Part shown: positions 16,359 to 25,608 of the stretch, piece after piece | Layout of the letters: each line of letters begins with the position of its first letter | Numbering within the stretch: position 1 is the stretch's first letter | From: Rhodobacter sp. | Lineage (GTDB): Bacteria > Pseudomonadota > Alphaproteobacteria > Rhodobacterales > Rhodobacteraceae | NCBI GenBank assembly: GCA_030065095.1 | Contig: JASJDP010000019.1 | Span: 1-64,000 of the forward strand | Direction: 5' to 3' | DNA length: 64,000 bases | Made by a program: the position numbers and the translations under genes | Notes under the pieces: model-generated | What the model saw: the letters and a program-made list of their open reading frames with translations, nothing else | The model's database searches: none | What the model was told of the DNA's origin: nothing

Positions 16359-17204
16359 GTGTCGCCGACGCAAGTCCGTCCAATGAAACAGACTGACGAC
16401 ACGCAGCACGGCCCCGAGAAGGACACAGACCAGTACAGCCTGGCCAAAATCCTGACGATCTGGGCCGTGGTGGCCGTTCCCATGCCAATCTTGGCGTTCG
16501 TCATCGCCCCCGCCATCGCCGAAGCTGGGACGATGAGGCACGCCTTCACGTTTTGGTTCCTGATGATTGGTGGCATGATCTGGCAGTTCATCGTGTCCCT
16601 GATCGTCCTGGCGCAGGAAGGTGCGCTGAAGTCCTGGACGACGTTCCGTGACCGCGTCTGGCTGAACGCGCCGCGCGATCCGAAAACGGGGGAGGCCAAA
16701 TGGCGCCTGCTCTGGTGGCTGATCCCGGCCTTTCTGTTCTACGCCGCGATCGAACTGTCGCCGTTGGGCCCGTTTCTGGGAGGGCTGATCCTGATCCCAC
16801 TGCCCTTCTTGGCAAACCTGCCTGAAATGAACATCGAGATGATCTTCGTTCCCGAATTTGTCGGGGCCTGGTGGATCATGGCCGTGACGGTAGTCTCCTG
16901 CATCTTCAACTACGCCCTTGGCGAAGAGCTTCTGTTCCGCGGCGTGCTGCTGCCCAAGATGCGGGGCGTCTTCGGAAAGTGGGACTGGGTGGCCAACGCG
17001 GTGCTCTTTGCCACCTACCATTTGCATGTACCGCTTCGGATTCTGTTCATCGTCTTCGGAGCCCTCGCCTGGACCCTTCCATCCCGCCATTTCCGCAGCA
17101 ACTGGTTCGCCCTGATCCTGCACGGTGTCGAAGGCGTCTTTCTGTTGGTCATGGTGTTCGCACTCGTGTCCGGACTGGCATTTTTAGGAAACGGCCAAGG
17201 GTGA
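16359..17204 (+). CDS. CPBP-family intramembrane glutamic protease
   Basis: A 281-residue polytopic protein of the CAAX/CPBP (Abi) family. The catalytic motifs are EELLFRGVLLPKM (Glu-Glu, Arg), FATYHLHVP and LILHGVEG, all inside membrane segments. The function may be peptide maturation or quality control; no bacteriocin-like gene is adjacent. The first ATG at 16359 lies 5 bp after the hydrolase stop. An alternative ATG at 16383 (MKQTDDTQ) would shorten it by eight residues. Confidence 0.82.
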   Translation: MSPTQVRPMKQTDDTQHGPEKDTDQYSLAKILTIWAVVAVPMPILAFVIAPAIAEAGTMRHAFTFWFLMIGGMIWQFIVSLIVLAQEGALKSWTTFRDRVWLNAPRDPKTGEAKWRLLWWLIPAFLFYAAIELSPLGPFLGGLILIPLPFLANLPEMNIEMIFVPEFVGAWWIMAVTVVSCIFNYALGEELLFRGVLLPKMRGVFGKWDWVANAVLFATYHLHVPLRILFIVFGALAWTLPSRHFRSNWFALILHGVEGVFLLVMVFALVSGLAFLGNGQG

Positions 17205-17340
17205 CGAAAGGGTGGGCTGCCAATGTGATGAGTGAGCCACCGAGTAGCGGAGCGGCAACCTTTGGGGGTCTGCGTGAAAGCAAGACGCTGCGTTCGTGCG
17301 GACTTCAGTCCGGAGTGCCGCGGTATCGGTCAGGGTCCGG

Positions 17341-18993
17341 TCAGGCCGAACCGCGCAGCGCAGTGATGGTTGTAAAGGCCGAAATCGCCTCGGCGCTCGA
17401 TTTGACATGTAGCACGGCGGGCCCGTCATGGGTCAGAAAGGCCGTCACCGCGTCCTCGACGCCGCCCGCATCCTCGACCGTCAGTCCCAAAGCGCCGAAG
17501 GCCCGTGCCCAGGCGGCGAAATCCGGGTTCGCCAGGTCGGTTCCCGCCACCCTCCCGGGAAACTCCCGCTCCTGATGCAGGCGGATCGTGCCGTATGTGC
17601 CGTTGTCGGAGATCACGATTTTCGGCGTCGCGCCCTTTGCCACACCGGTTGCCATCTCCTGCCCGGTCATCAGCACTCCTCCGTCGCCAACAAATCCCAG
17701 CGCCAGCCGGTCCGGATAGCGCAGGGACGCCGCGACGGCTCCCGGCACGCCAAGGCCCATGGCGCCGCCCACCGCGCCTATGGCGGTCTGGCTGCCGTCC
17801 CACGGCCAGTGGGCGTGGACCCAACTGGAGAAGTTGCCCGAATCCATGGCCACGATTGTGTCCTTCGGCGCTTGTCGTGCCAGCGCCGATACGACCACGC
17901 CGAAATCCACCCCGTCATCGGGTCCTCGCGCCGGGGGCATCCGCTGCGTAAGCGCCGATCTGTGCACCCGCTGCCGCCAGTCCCGCCGGTCCCCCGGCGG
18001 TGCCGCCGCCGCCAACTCCGTGCAAAACGACGCTGGATCGCACGGAACCGCCAGATCGGCCCGGAACACACGGCCCAGTACCGCCGGATCGGGCCAGACA
18101 TGCACCAGCCGTTGTGCCGGAATCGGTGCGCGGGGGAACGTATATCCTTGTGTCGGCACATCCCCCAGCCGCGTGCCGATCGCCAGAATCAGATCGGCTT
18201 CGCCCAGCGTGTCCACATGTGCGGCCGGGATCTTGAAGCCGAGGTTCCCGGCGTAGAGCGGCGACGTGTTGTCGAAAATCTCCTGATGCTTGAACGTCGT
18301 GACGACCGGCACGTCACAGCGCTCGGCCAATGTGGTCAATTCTTGGCGCTCCTCCGCCCCGGCAAGCCCGCCGCCGGCGACGATCAAAGGCCGTTCTGCA
18401 ACAGCCAGCAGTTCCGCCACCGCCGCGATCTCGGCGGCACCGGGGCCTGTCCGCGGCACCGGCAGTGGCGGCACCGGTCCGGCATCGACCATGTCGCTCA
18501 GCATGTCTTCGGGCAAGGCGATCACCACCGGACCGGGCGTGCCAGACGCCGCGGCATGGATCGCCCGCGCCACGATCCCGGGCAATCGGCCCCCGTCCGC
18601 CACCTCCCAGACCGCCTTGGCCACGCTGCCGAAAACGCCGCCGTAATCCATCTCCTGAAACGCTCCGCACCCGCGTTCGTGGCGGGCGACCTGACCGACC
18701 AGCAGCACAAGCGGCACCGCGTCCTGTTCCGCCAGATGCAGCGCAATCGCGGCGTTCATCGCACCCGGCCCCCGGCTGACCGCCGCCAGACCCGGCCGCC
18801 CGGTCAGCTTGGCGTCGGCCACCGCCATCATCCCCGCGCCGCCTTCGTGCCTGCAGACCACGACGTCGATCTTCGGCCTGTCGTAAAGGGCGTCCAGCAG
18901 CGCCAGATAGCTCTCGCCCGGCACGCAGAACAGCCGGTCCGCGCCCTGTTCCGCAAGGCAGGCTGCAAGAAGATCGGCGGCGCGCTGCGGCAT
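17341..18993 (-). CDS. Thiamine-pyrophosphate-dependent enzyme (acetolactate synthase-like)
   Basis: A 550-residue three-domain TPP enzyme. The N-terminal pyrimidine-binding domain has RHEGGAGMMAVADA with the cofactor-activating Glu. A central FAD/nucleotide-like domain follows, then a C-terminal pyrophosphate-binding domain with GDGGVLMTGQEMATG and, 25 residues on, DNGTYG (GDG-X-N motif). It resembles the acetolactate synthase/oxalyl-CoA decarboxylase group, but there is no regulatory small subunit gene, so a catabolic lyase or decarboxylase is more likely than branched-chain amino acid synthesis. The ATG at 18993 follows a GGAG box; an ATG at 19029 is also possible. It is divergent from the acyl-CoA operon and may act in the same pathway. 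Confidence 0.82.
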   Translation of the reverse strand: MPQRAADLLAACLAEQGADRLFCVPGESYLALLDALYDRPKIDVVVCRHEGGAGMMAVADAKLTGRPGLAAVSRGPGAMNAAIALHLAEQDAVPLVLLVGQVARHERGCGAFQEMDYGGVFGSVAKAVWEVADGGRLPGIVARAIHAAASGTPGPVVIALPEDMLSDMVDAGPVPPLPVPRTGPGAAEIAAVAELLAVAERPLIVAGGGLAGAEERQELTTLAERCDVPVVTTFKHQEIFDNTSPLYAGNLGFKIPAAHVDTLGEADLILAIGTRLGDVPTQGYTFPRAPIPAQRLVHVWPDPAVLGRVFRADLAVPCDPASFCTELAAAAPPGDRRDWRQRVHRSALTQRMPPARGPDDGVDFGVVVSALARQAPKDTIVAMDSGNFSSWVHAHWPWDGSQTAIGAVGGAMGLGVPGAVAASLRYPDRLALGFVGDGGVLMTGQEMATGVAKGATPKIVISDNGTYGTIRLHQEREFPGRVAGTDLANPDFAAWARAFGALGLTVEDAGGVEDAVTAFLTHDGPAVLHVKSSAEAISAFTTITALRGSA

Positions 18994-19117
18994 ATCGCTG
19001 TCTCCAAGGGGCGGAAGGTCGCCCCACATGACGCATATCCCGATTCCACCGGCGGCAGAAGGCCCGCAGCGTCAAAGTCCCCTTGCATCGGCCCGAAATC
19101 CGGTGCCGATTAGACCC

Positions 19118-20638
19118 ATGACCACCTGGCTGCAGAATATCGCCGACGCCGCCCCTGCCGCCCATCCGGCAATCATCGATCATGACGGCGCCGTCTTCAG
19201 CTATGGCCAATTGCGCGCTGGCGCAAAGGAGATCGCCGTATCCCTGCGCACCCATGGCGTCCGGCCTGGGGACCGCGTCATGCTGGCGTGCGAAAACTGT
19301 GCCGCCTATGTCGGCGCGTTGCTGGCCCTGGCTGCGCTCGACGCCTGGATACTGCCGATCAACGCGCGCCATTCCGCCGCCGAACTCGACGCGATCGCCA
19401 TCCATTCCGGCGCGCGCGCGATCGTCTTCTCGCCCGCGGCCTCTCCGGACGCCGCGTCGCACGCGGCGCGGCTGAGCACTGCGCCGCTGGGTGCGACGGG
19501 CCTCGGCCCGCTGGCCGTCACGCCCTGCGAGGACAGCGCTGCGGAACCCGTCGGACCAGAACCCGACGCCCGCATCGCTGCGCTTTTATATACCACGGGC
19601 ACCACCAGCGCACCCAAGGGGGTCCTGCTGACCCATGCCAACCTAATCTGGAATGCCGAAACCTCGGCCCGGCTTCGCGGCATGACCCCGGGCGATGTCG
19701 TGCTCGGCGTCCTGCCGGGCAGCCACATCTTCGGCTTCTCTTCGACAATTCTCGCCGCACTTCATGCCGGATCCACCCTGCGCCTCATTCCCCGCTTCAC
19801 GCCGGAGGCGGTGCTGCGGGCCTTTGCCGAGGGCGCCAGCGTGCTGCCCGCCGTGCCGCAGATGTACGAGCGCGTCCTGACCCATCTCGACCGCACCGGC
19901 GCCGCGCTTCTCGCCCCGAAGCTGCGCTATATTTCCGCCGGGGGCGCGCCGCTGGATCCGGACCTGAAGGCACAGACCGAGGCGGTGTTCGGCCTGACGC
20001 TCAACAACGGCTACGGCATCACCGAATGCGCGCCGGGCGTCGCCGCGACCCGCCCCGGGCATCCCCGCAGCGACGTTTCGGTGGGCACCGCCATGGAAGA
20101 CGTCGAATTGACGATCGACGCGCCTGATGCCGAAGGGGTCGGCGAAATCCTGATCCGCAGCCCGGGCGTGATGAAGGGCTATTACCGCAACCCGCATGCC
20201 ACTGCCGCCGCACTGCCGGAACCGGGCTTGTTCCGCAGCGGAGACCTCGGCCGGATCGACCCCGACGGCACGGTGCACGTCCTGGGGCGGAAGAAAGAGC
20301 TTATCATCCGCTCGGGCTTCAATGTGCACCCGCCCGAAATCGAGGGTATGCTGACCCGTCACCCCGACGTGCTGCAGGCGGCCGTCGTCGGGCGGCGCGT
20401 GGGCGCGAACGAGGAAATCCTTGCGTTCGTCATGGCACGGGGTGGTCTGACCGATGCGGCGCTTGCCGACTGGCTGGAGCCCCGGCTGGTCGCCTATAAG
20501 CGCCCGCAGCGCATCGTCATCGCCGAAAGCCTGCCGACCGCGCCCACCGGCAAGATCCTCAAGCACAAATTGATCGACCACTTCACCGCCGAGTTGGACC
20601 AGCGGTTGCAACTGCCGCAAGGAGATCCCGCCGCATGA
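19118..20638 (+). CDS. AMP-forming acyl-CoA synthetase (CoA ligase)
   Basis: A 506-residue ANL-superfamily ligase that activates a carboxylic acid with ATP and CoA. The P-loop-like YTTGTTSAPKGV, the NNGYGITE motif, the hinge region GDLGRIDPDG, and the C-terminal lysine region PTAPTGKILKHKL are all present. It is the first gene of a four-gene operon for acyl-CoA oxidation, and its stop overlaps the next ATG by four bases. A start at 19028 would add 30 residues unlike the family. The substrate is unknown; by operon likeness to pimFABCDE a dicarboxylate is plausible. Confidence 0.88.
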   Translation: MTTWLQNIADAAPAAHPAIIDHDGAVFSYGQLRAGAKEIAVSLRTHGVRPGDRVMLACENCAAYVGALLALAALDAWILPINARHSAAELDAIAIHSGARAIVFSPAASPDAASHAARLSTAPLGATGLGPLAVTPCEDSAAEPVGPEPDARIAALLYTTGTTSAPKGVLLTHANLIWNAETSARLRGMTPGDVVLGVLPGSHIFGFSSTILAALHAGSTLRLIPRFTPEAVLRAFAEGASVLPAVPQMYERVLTHLDRTGAALLAPKLRYISAGGAPLDPDLKAQTEAVFGLTLNNGYGITECAPGVAATRPGHPRSDVSVGTAMEDVELTIDAPDAEGVGEILIRSPGVMKGYYRNPHATAAALPEPGLFRSGDLGRIDPDGTVHVLGRKKELIIRSGFNVHPPEIEGMLTRHPDVLQAAVVGRRVGANEEILAFVMARGGLTDAALADWLEPRLVAYKRPQRIVIAESLPTAPTGKILKHKLIDHFTAELDQRLQLPQGDPAA

Positions 20639-22728
20639 TGACCCCGGCCTCCGATACTGTGAGTTACGAAATCGTCGGCCGGACCGGCCTGATCGAGTTG
20701 AACAACCCGCCGGTCAATGCCGCGTCGCACCATCTGCGCCACGGACTGATGCAGGCGGTCCGGGCGTTGGGCGTGGCCGACGGCGTCGAAGTCATCGCGA
20801 TCTACGGGGCGACCCGCGCGTTCATCGCCGGGGCCGATATCCGGGAATTCGGCAAGACGCCGGTCGAACCGATTCTGCCGGCCGTCTGTCTGGCGATCGA
20901 GGCGAGCGACGTGCCGGTCGTCGCGATCATGCACGGGGCGACCCTGGGCGGCGGGCTGGAGGTCGCGCTGTCCGCCCATGCCCGCGTCGCGCTGCCCGAT
21001 CTTGTCACCGGCTTTCCCGAGGTGACGCTGGGCGTCATCCCCGGCGCCGGTGGTACCCAGCGCGCCCCGCGGCTGATCGGCGTGGCCGCGACGCTCGACC
21101 TCGCCACCACCGGCCGGCGGATCATGGCAGACGAAGCGATGGAACTCGGCCTCATCGACCGCATCGTCGACGGCCCGGCCCGGTACGCCGCGATTGCTGC
21201 CGCGACTGAGGTGCTAAAGGGCTCTCTGACCACCCGGCGCACCGGCGAGCAGCCGGTGACCCCCGATCCCGATGTGCTTGCCGAAACCACCCGGAATCTG
21301 GCCGCGAGCCAATCCCATCTCTTCGCCCCGCACCGCGCGGCCGAGGCGGTCGGGCTCAGCACCGGTCCGCTCGACAAGGGCCTGGCCCGCGAACGCGCCC
21401 TGTTCAACGAATGCCTTGCGAGTCCCCAGCGCGCCGGCTTGATCCATGCGTTTTTTGCCGAGCGGGCCGTCGCCAAGATCCCCGAGGCCGACGCCACGCC
21501 GCGGGACATAGGAAGCCTTGGCGTCGTCGGCGGGGGCACTATGGGGTCCGGCATTGCCACCGCCGGGCTGCTGGCCGGCTTGCCGGTGACGCTGGCAGAG
21601 CAGGACGACGATGCCCTCGATCGCGCATTCGGCACCATATCGAGAAACCTCGACGGGGCGGTCAAACGCGGCAAGCTTGGCTCGGAAGCGCGCGATGCGC
21701 TGCTGGCCGAGGATCTGATCCTGACCACCGACCTTGCGGATTTCGCCCGGACCGATCTGATCGTCGAGGCCGTCTTTGAGGATATGGGCGTCAAGCAGGA
21801 CATCTTCCGCCGCCTCGACGCGGTCTGCAAGCCCGGTGCCGTCCTGGCGAGCAACACCAGCTATCTCGACATCAACAAACTCGCCGCCGTGACCCAACGG
21901 CCCGGGGATGTTCTGGGGCTGCACTTTTTCTCTCCTGCCCACGTCATGCGGCTGCTCGAGGTCGTCGTGGCCGACGGCACCGCGGCCGAAGTGACGGCGA
22001 CGGGCTTTGCGCTCGCCAGGAAACTCAGGAAGGTTGCCGTGCGTTCGGGCGTCTGCGACGGCTTTATCGGCAACCGCATCCTGGCACACTACCGCAAGGC
22101 AGCCGACTACATGGTCGTCGACGGGGCGAGCCCGCAACAGGTCGATCGGGCCCTTGAAACCTTTGGCTTCGCGATGGGTCCCTTCGCCGTCTCGGATCTC
22201 GCTGGGCTCGACATCGGCTGGGCCACGCGTAAACGCCTCGCACCGACCCGCGACCCCGCCGAGCGCTATGTCGCCGTTGCCGACCGGATCTGTGAACGTG
22301 GCTGGTTTGGCCGCAAGACCGGGCAGGGGTTCTATCTTTATGGCAAGGAAAGGCCCGTACCCAATCCCGAAATTGCACGGATCATCGAGGATGAACGGAC
22401 CAAGGCCAGCGTCACGCCGCGCAGCTTCGAAGATCAGGAGATCGTCGACCGCTACATGATCGCCATGATCAGCGAGGCGGCCCGCGTCCTCGGAGACGGC
22501 ATCGCGCAACGCCCCATCGACATCGACGCCGTGTTCCTTTTCGGTTACGGTTTTCCCCGTTTCCGCGGCGGACCGATGCACTACGCCGACACGATCGGTG
22601 CGGCGGCCCTGATCGACCGGATCGAAGCGTATGCCGCCGAAGATGCATTTTTCTGGCAGGTCCCGCCACTGTTGCGTCACCTGGCATCCACCGGCCAGAC
22701 CTTTGCCGACCTTAACAAGGGCGCCTGA
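20635..22728 (+). CDS. Enoyl-CoA hydratase / 3-hydroxyacyl-CoA dehydrogenase fusion
   Basis: A 697-residue bifunctional beta-oxidation enzyme. Residues ~8-190 are a crotonase domain (FIAGADIREFG, GGGLEVALSAHAR, PEVTLGVIPGAGGTQR). Residues ~290-470 are the NAD-binding part of the dehydrogenase (LGVVGGGTMGSGIATAG), with catalytic HFFSPAHVM and GFIGNRIL. Two C-terminal helical domains follow. It hydrates enoyl-CoA and oxidises the L-3-hydroxyacyl-CoA. It is FadJ/PimF-like; no thiolase gene is in the operon, so the last step must come from elsewhere. Confidence 0.92.
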   Translation: MMTPASDTVSYEIVGRTGLIELNNPPVNAASHHLRHGLMQAVRALGVADGVEVIAIYGATRAFIAGADIREFGKTPVEPILPAVCLAIEASDVPVVAIMHGATLGGGLEVALSAHARVALPDLVTGFPEVTLGVIPGAGGTQRAPRLIGVAATLDLATTGRRIMADEAMELGLIDRIVDGPARYAAIAAATEVLKGSLTTRRTGEQPVTPDPDVLAETTRNLAASQSHLFAPHRAAEAVGLSTGPLDKGLARERALFNECLASPQRAGLIHAFFAERAVAKIPEADATPRDIGSLGVVGGGTMGSGIATAGLLAGLPVTLAEQDDDALDRAFGTISRNLDGAVKRGKLGSEARDALLAEDLILTTDLADFARTDLIVEAVFEDMGVKQDIFRRLDAVCKPGAVLASNTSYLDINKLAAVTQRPGDVLGLHFFSPAHVMRLLEVVVADGTAAEVTATGFALARKLRKVAVRSGVCDGFIGNRILAHYRKAADYMVVDGASPQQVDRALETFGFAMGPFAVSDLAGLDIGWATRKRLAPTRDPAERYVAVADRICERGWFGRKTGQGFYLYGKERPVPNPEIARIIEDERTKASVTPRSFEDQEIVDRYMIAMISEAARVLGDGIAQRPIDIDAVFLFGYGFPRFRGGPMHYADTIGAAALIDRIEAYAAEDAFFWQVPPLLRHLASTGQTFADLNKGA

Positions 22729-22729
22729 C

Positions 22730-23917
22730 GTGGACCTCACCTATTCCCCCGAAGAACGCGCGTTTCAGGTAGAGGTCCGCACCTTCCTGGCCGAACAGCT
22801 GCCCGCGGATCTTTCGGAGAAGGTCCGCACCGGAGCAGAGCTCACCAAATCCGACCATGACCGTTGGCATGCCGCACTGAATGCCAAGGGATGGCTTGCC
22901 ACCACCTGGCCGAGAGGCTTCGGCGGCCCCGGATGGACGCCGGTCCAACGTCATATATTCGAGGAGGAATGCTGCCGCGCCTTCGCCCCACGCATCGTGC
23001 CGTTCGGGCTCCACATGCTCGGCCCCGTCCTGATCGAATTCGGCACGCCGGACCAGCAGCAGGCCTATCTTCCCCGCATTCTCAGCGGCGCGGACTGGTG
23101 GTGCCAGGGATATTCCGAACCCGGCGCAGGCTCGGACCTTGCCAGTCTGAAGACCCGCGCCGTCCGCGACGGCGACAGCTATGTGGTCAACGGACAGAAA
23201 ACCTGGACAACGCTTGGCCAGTACGCAAACCGCATCTTCTGCCTCGTCCGCACCTCTGCCGAGGGAAAGCCGCAACAGGGTATCAGCTTTCTGCTCGTCG
23301 ATCTCGACACGCCAGGCATCGAGATGCGTCCGATCCGCCTGATCGAAGGCGGCTGTGAAGTGAACGAGGTCTTCTTTACGGACGTTCGCGTGCCAGTGAC
23401 GAACCTTGTCGGTGCGGAAAACCAGGGCTGGACGATTGCTAAATTTCTGCTGACCCACGAACGCACCAACATCGCCGGGCTGGGTTTCTCGATTCAGGCA
23501 TTCGAGCAGCTGCGCAGCTTTGCCCGCCGTCGGCGCGCCAATGGCAAGCGGCTGGTCGACGACCCGCTCTTTGCCGCCCGGCTCAGCGAGATCGAGATCG
23601 ATCTGGAGGCGATGAAGATCACCAACCTGCGCATGCTTGCCGAGGCGCGGAAGACCGGCGCACCCGGCCCCGAAAGCTCGATGCTCAAGATCAAGGGCAC
23701 CCAGATCCGCCAGGTGCTGAACGACCTCGCGCGCCGCGCGCTCGGCCCCGCGGCGGTGCCGTTTCCCTCGGAGGTGCTGGGCGGCAACGCCGCCCTTGTG
23801 CCGCCCGATCAGGCGATGAATGCCGCCCGCTATTTCAACAACCGCAAACTGTCGATCTTCGGCGGCTCGAACGAGATCCAGCGCAATATCCTTGCCAAGG
23901 CCAAGCTGGGGCTTTGA
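22730..23917 (+). CDS. Acyl-CoA dehydrogenase (PimC-like subunit)
   Basis: A 395-residue flavoprotein dehydrogenase. It has the N-terminal helical domain, the FAD-contact strand segment CQGYSEPGAGSDLASLKTRA, and the C-terminal FGGSNEIQRNILAK motif. GTG at 22730, one base after the upstream stop, was chosen because homology begins at VDLTYSPEERAFQ. It is followed after 3 bp by a second, divergent acyl-CoA dehydrogenase. Such tandem pairs form heteromeric enzymes in pimeloyl-CoA and steroid side-chain degradation, and that is the likely arrangement here. Confidence 0.88.
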   Translation: MDLTYSPEERAFQVEVRTFLAEQLPADLSEKVRTGAELTKSDHDRWHAALNAKGWLATTWPRGFGGPGWTPVQRHIFEEECCRAFAPRIVPFGLHMLGPVLIEFGTPDQQQAYLPRILSGADWWCQGYSEPGAGSDLASLKTRAVRDGDSYVVNGQKTWTTLGQYANRIFCLVRTSAEGKPQQGISFLLVDLDTPGIEMRPIRLIEGGCEVNEVFFTDVRVPVTNLVGAENQGWTIAKFLLTHERTNIAGLGFSIQAFEQLRSFARRRRANGKRLVDDPLFAARLSEIEIDLEAMKITNLRMLAEARKTGAPGPESSMLKIKGTQIRQVLNDLARRALGPAAVPFPSEVLGGNAALVPPDQAMNAARYFNNRKLSIFGGSNEIQRNILAKAKLGL

Positions 23918-23920
23918 GCG

Positions 23921-25018
23921 ATGGATTTCGAGCCCACCGAAGAGCGCCGCCTGCTGGCCGAAACGCTTGCGCGATTTCTCGCCGCCGAATACTCGATCGA
24001 ACACCGCAACTCTGTCGCCTATTCCGAGCCGTTCCACGATCCGGTGAAATGGCGGGCGCTGGCCGATCTGGGCGTTCTTCACGCGCTCGCCGCCCCGGCG
24101 GATGGCGGTATGGGTGGCGCCGGTTTCGACATTGCGACCGTGTTCGAAACGCTGGGCGCGGCCCTTTGCCCCGAACCGTTTCTTGGCGCGCTTTTGTCGG
24201 TGCGCCTGCTGGCTGCGGCGGGTTGCGACCTGGCCCCGCTGCTGTCGGGCCAAATCCGCTATGCGGCGGCCGTCGGCGAGACCGATGCCCCCTATGATCC
24301 CGCCGAGATCGGGTGCGAGGCGCACCGCGGCAGGAATGGCTGGGTTTTGCATGGCCGCAAGAGCGTTGTGTATGGCGGTGCCTCCGCCGAGAGACTGGTG
24401 ATCGCCGCCCGTGCCGACGGGGGGGCGTTGGCGCTTTGGGAGGTGGCGGCGTCGGATGCCAGGATCTCTGGTTACGGCATGATCGACGGCGGCAATGCGG
24501 CAGAGGTGTTTCTTGACGGAACACCCGCCGCGATGATCCTGCCCGAGGCCGGCGCCGCGCTGCAGGATGCGCTCGACCACGGAGCGCTTGCGCTTTGCGC
24601 CGAGGCCGTCGGCGCCATGGACACCGCGCAGGCGATGTTGCTGGACTATTTGCAGACCCGCCGGCAATTCGGCCGCCCCATCGGCAGCTTCCAGGCGCTG
24701 CAGCATCGCATGGTCGACCTGACGATCGAAATCGAACAGGCCCGTTCGATCACCATCCTTGCCGCCGGCAATATGGGGACGGACCGGCAAACGCGCACGG
24801 TCTCGATGGCGAAGAACCTTGTCGGGCGTATGGCGAAACTGGTGGCCGAAGAGCTGATCCAGATGCATGGCGGTATCGCAATGACGTGGGAGTATCCGGC
24901 CTCGCATTTCGCTAAGAGGTTGGTGATGATCGACCACCAGCTGGGAGACACCGATTTCCACCTGCACCGGGTGATGGCGGAACATATGCGGCCCGGGAAC
25001 GGGCCGTCATCGGGGTGA
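23921..25018 (+). CDS. Acyl-CoA dehydrogenase (PimD-like subunit)
   Basis: A 365-residue shorter acyl-CoA dehydrogenase. It keeps the N-terminal domain (TEERRLLAETLARFLAAEY), the QTRRQFGRPIGSFQALQHRM segment and the C-terminal QMHGGIAMTWEYP FAD-binding motif. The middle beta-domain is short and lacks the strong FAD signature of its neighbour, as often in the small partner of heteromeric acyl-CoA dehydrogenases. It ends the operon. Confidence 0.87.
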   Translation: MDFEPTEERRLLAETLARFLAAEYSIEHRNSVAYSEPFHDPVKWRALADLGVLHALAAPADGGMGGAGFDIATVFETLGAALCPEPFLGALLSVRLLAAAGCDLAPLLSGQIRYAAAVGETDAPYDPAEIGCEAHRGRNGWVLHGRKSVVYGGASAERLVIAARADGGALALWEVAASDARISGYGMIDGGNAAEVFLDGTPAAMILPEAGAALQDALDHGALALCAEAVGAMDTAQAMLLDYLQTRRQFGRPIGSFQALQHRMVDLTIEIEQARSITILAAGNMGTDRQTRTVSMAKNLVGRMAKLVAEELIQMHGGIAMTWEYPASHFAKRLVMIDHQLGDTDFHLHRVMAEHMRPGNGPSSG

Positions 25019-25302
25019 ATGGAGAGGGCGGGTTTTGGCTGGGAGTGGTCGTTTGCCGAATGCGTGAGAAGCCGCGCGTGCGCCGGACCGTGGGCTGGCG
25101 CAGCGACGCGTGTTCTGCGCGGTTTATGGCAGCAAAGTCCGAAAAAGGTCAGAGCGATGCGCCCTTGGCCGACAAAGCGCCAGACCGCCGGGACGGTCCG
25201 GCGCTCGCGCGGCTGGGCTTCGCCCCTTGAGTCCGCGCGGGCTGCATCAACGTCCGATCCCGGCGAAAACCGGCCAACGCGCCGGTCAGCGTATGACTTG
25301 AC

Positions 25303-25518
25303 CTAACCGTTCCTTTGATCAACAGCCTGCTTCACCTCGGCATCGTTCGCGCCGAACAGATCGGTCTTCGACAGGACGGTTGCCACGATTGCGGCGCTGA
25401 GCGACAGCACGCCAACCGTGAACACTGTCCAGTCCAGCACCACGCGTGCGCGTTGCATCAGGTCGGGGGTGTGATCGGTGTCAAGCACAGGCGGCAGCCT
25501 TCTTCCAGGTCGTTTCAA
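25303..25518 (-). CDS. Small single-pass membrane protein
   Basis: Up to 71 residues with one clear membrane helix (VLDWTVFTVGVLSLSAAIVA) and a charged C-terminal tail (DAEVKQAVDQRNG). The longest form starts with TTG at 25518 behind an AGGAAA box; an ATG at 25458 would give 51 residues (MQRARVVLDW). Tiny membrane proteins of this layout are common hypotheticals in Rhodobacteraceae. The function is unknown. Confidence 0.5.
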   Translation of the reverse strand: MKRPGRRLPPVLDTDHTPDLMQRARVVLDWTVFTVGVLSLSAAIVATVLSKTDLFGANDAEVKQAVDQRNG

Positions 25519-25608
25519 CGACCAGTTTCCTAAACGAATGTGGTTTCAATAGGGTTGAAACCGCGTGGATTTGGCGGAAGTTTGTCCGGGATGTGACGGG
25601 AGGGGCCG

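Noticed and set aside
17428-19113. 561-codon plus-strand frame opposite the TPP enzyme
   Set aside because: The minus frame has full TPP-enzyme motifs; this one is His/Arg/Gln-rich noise.
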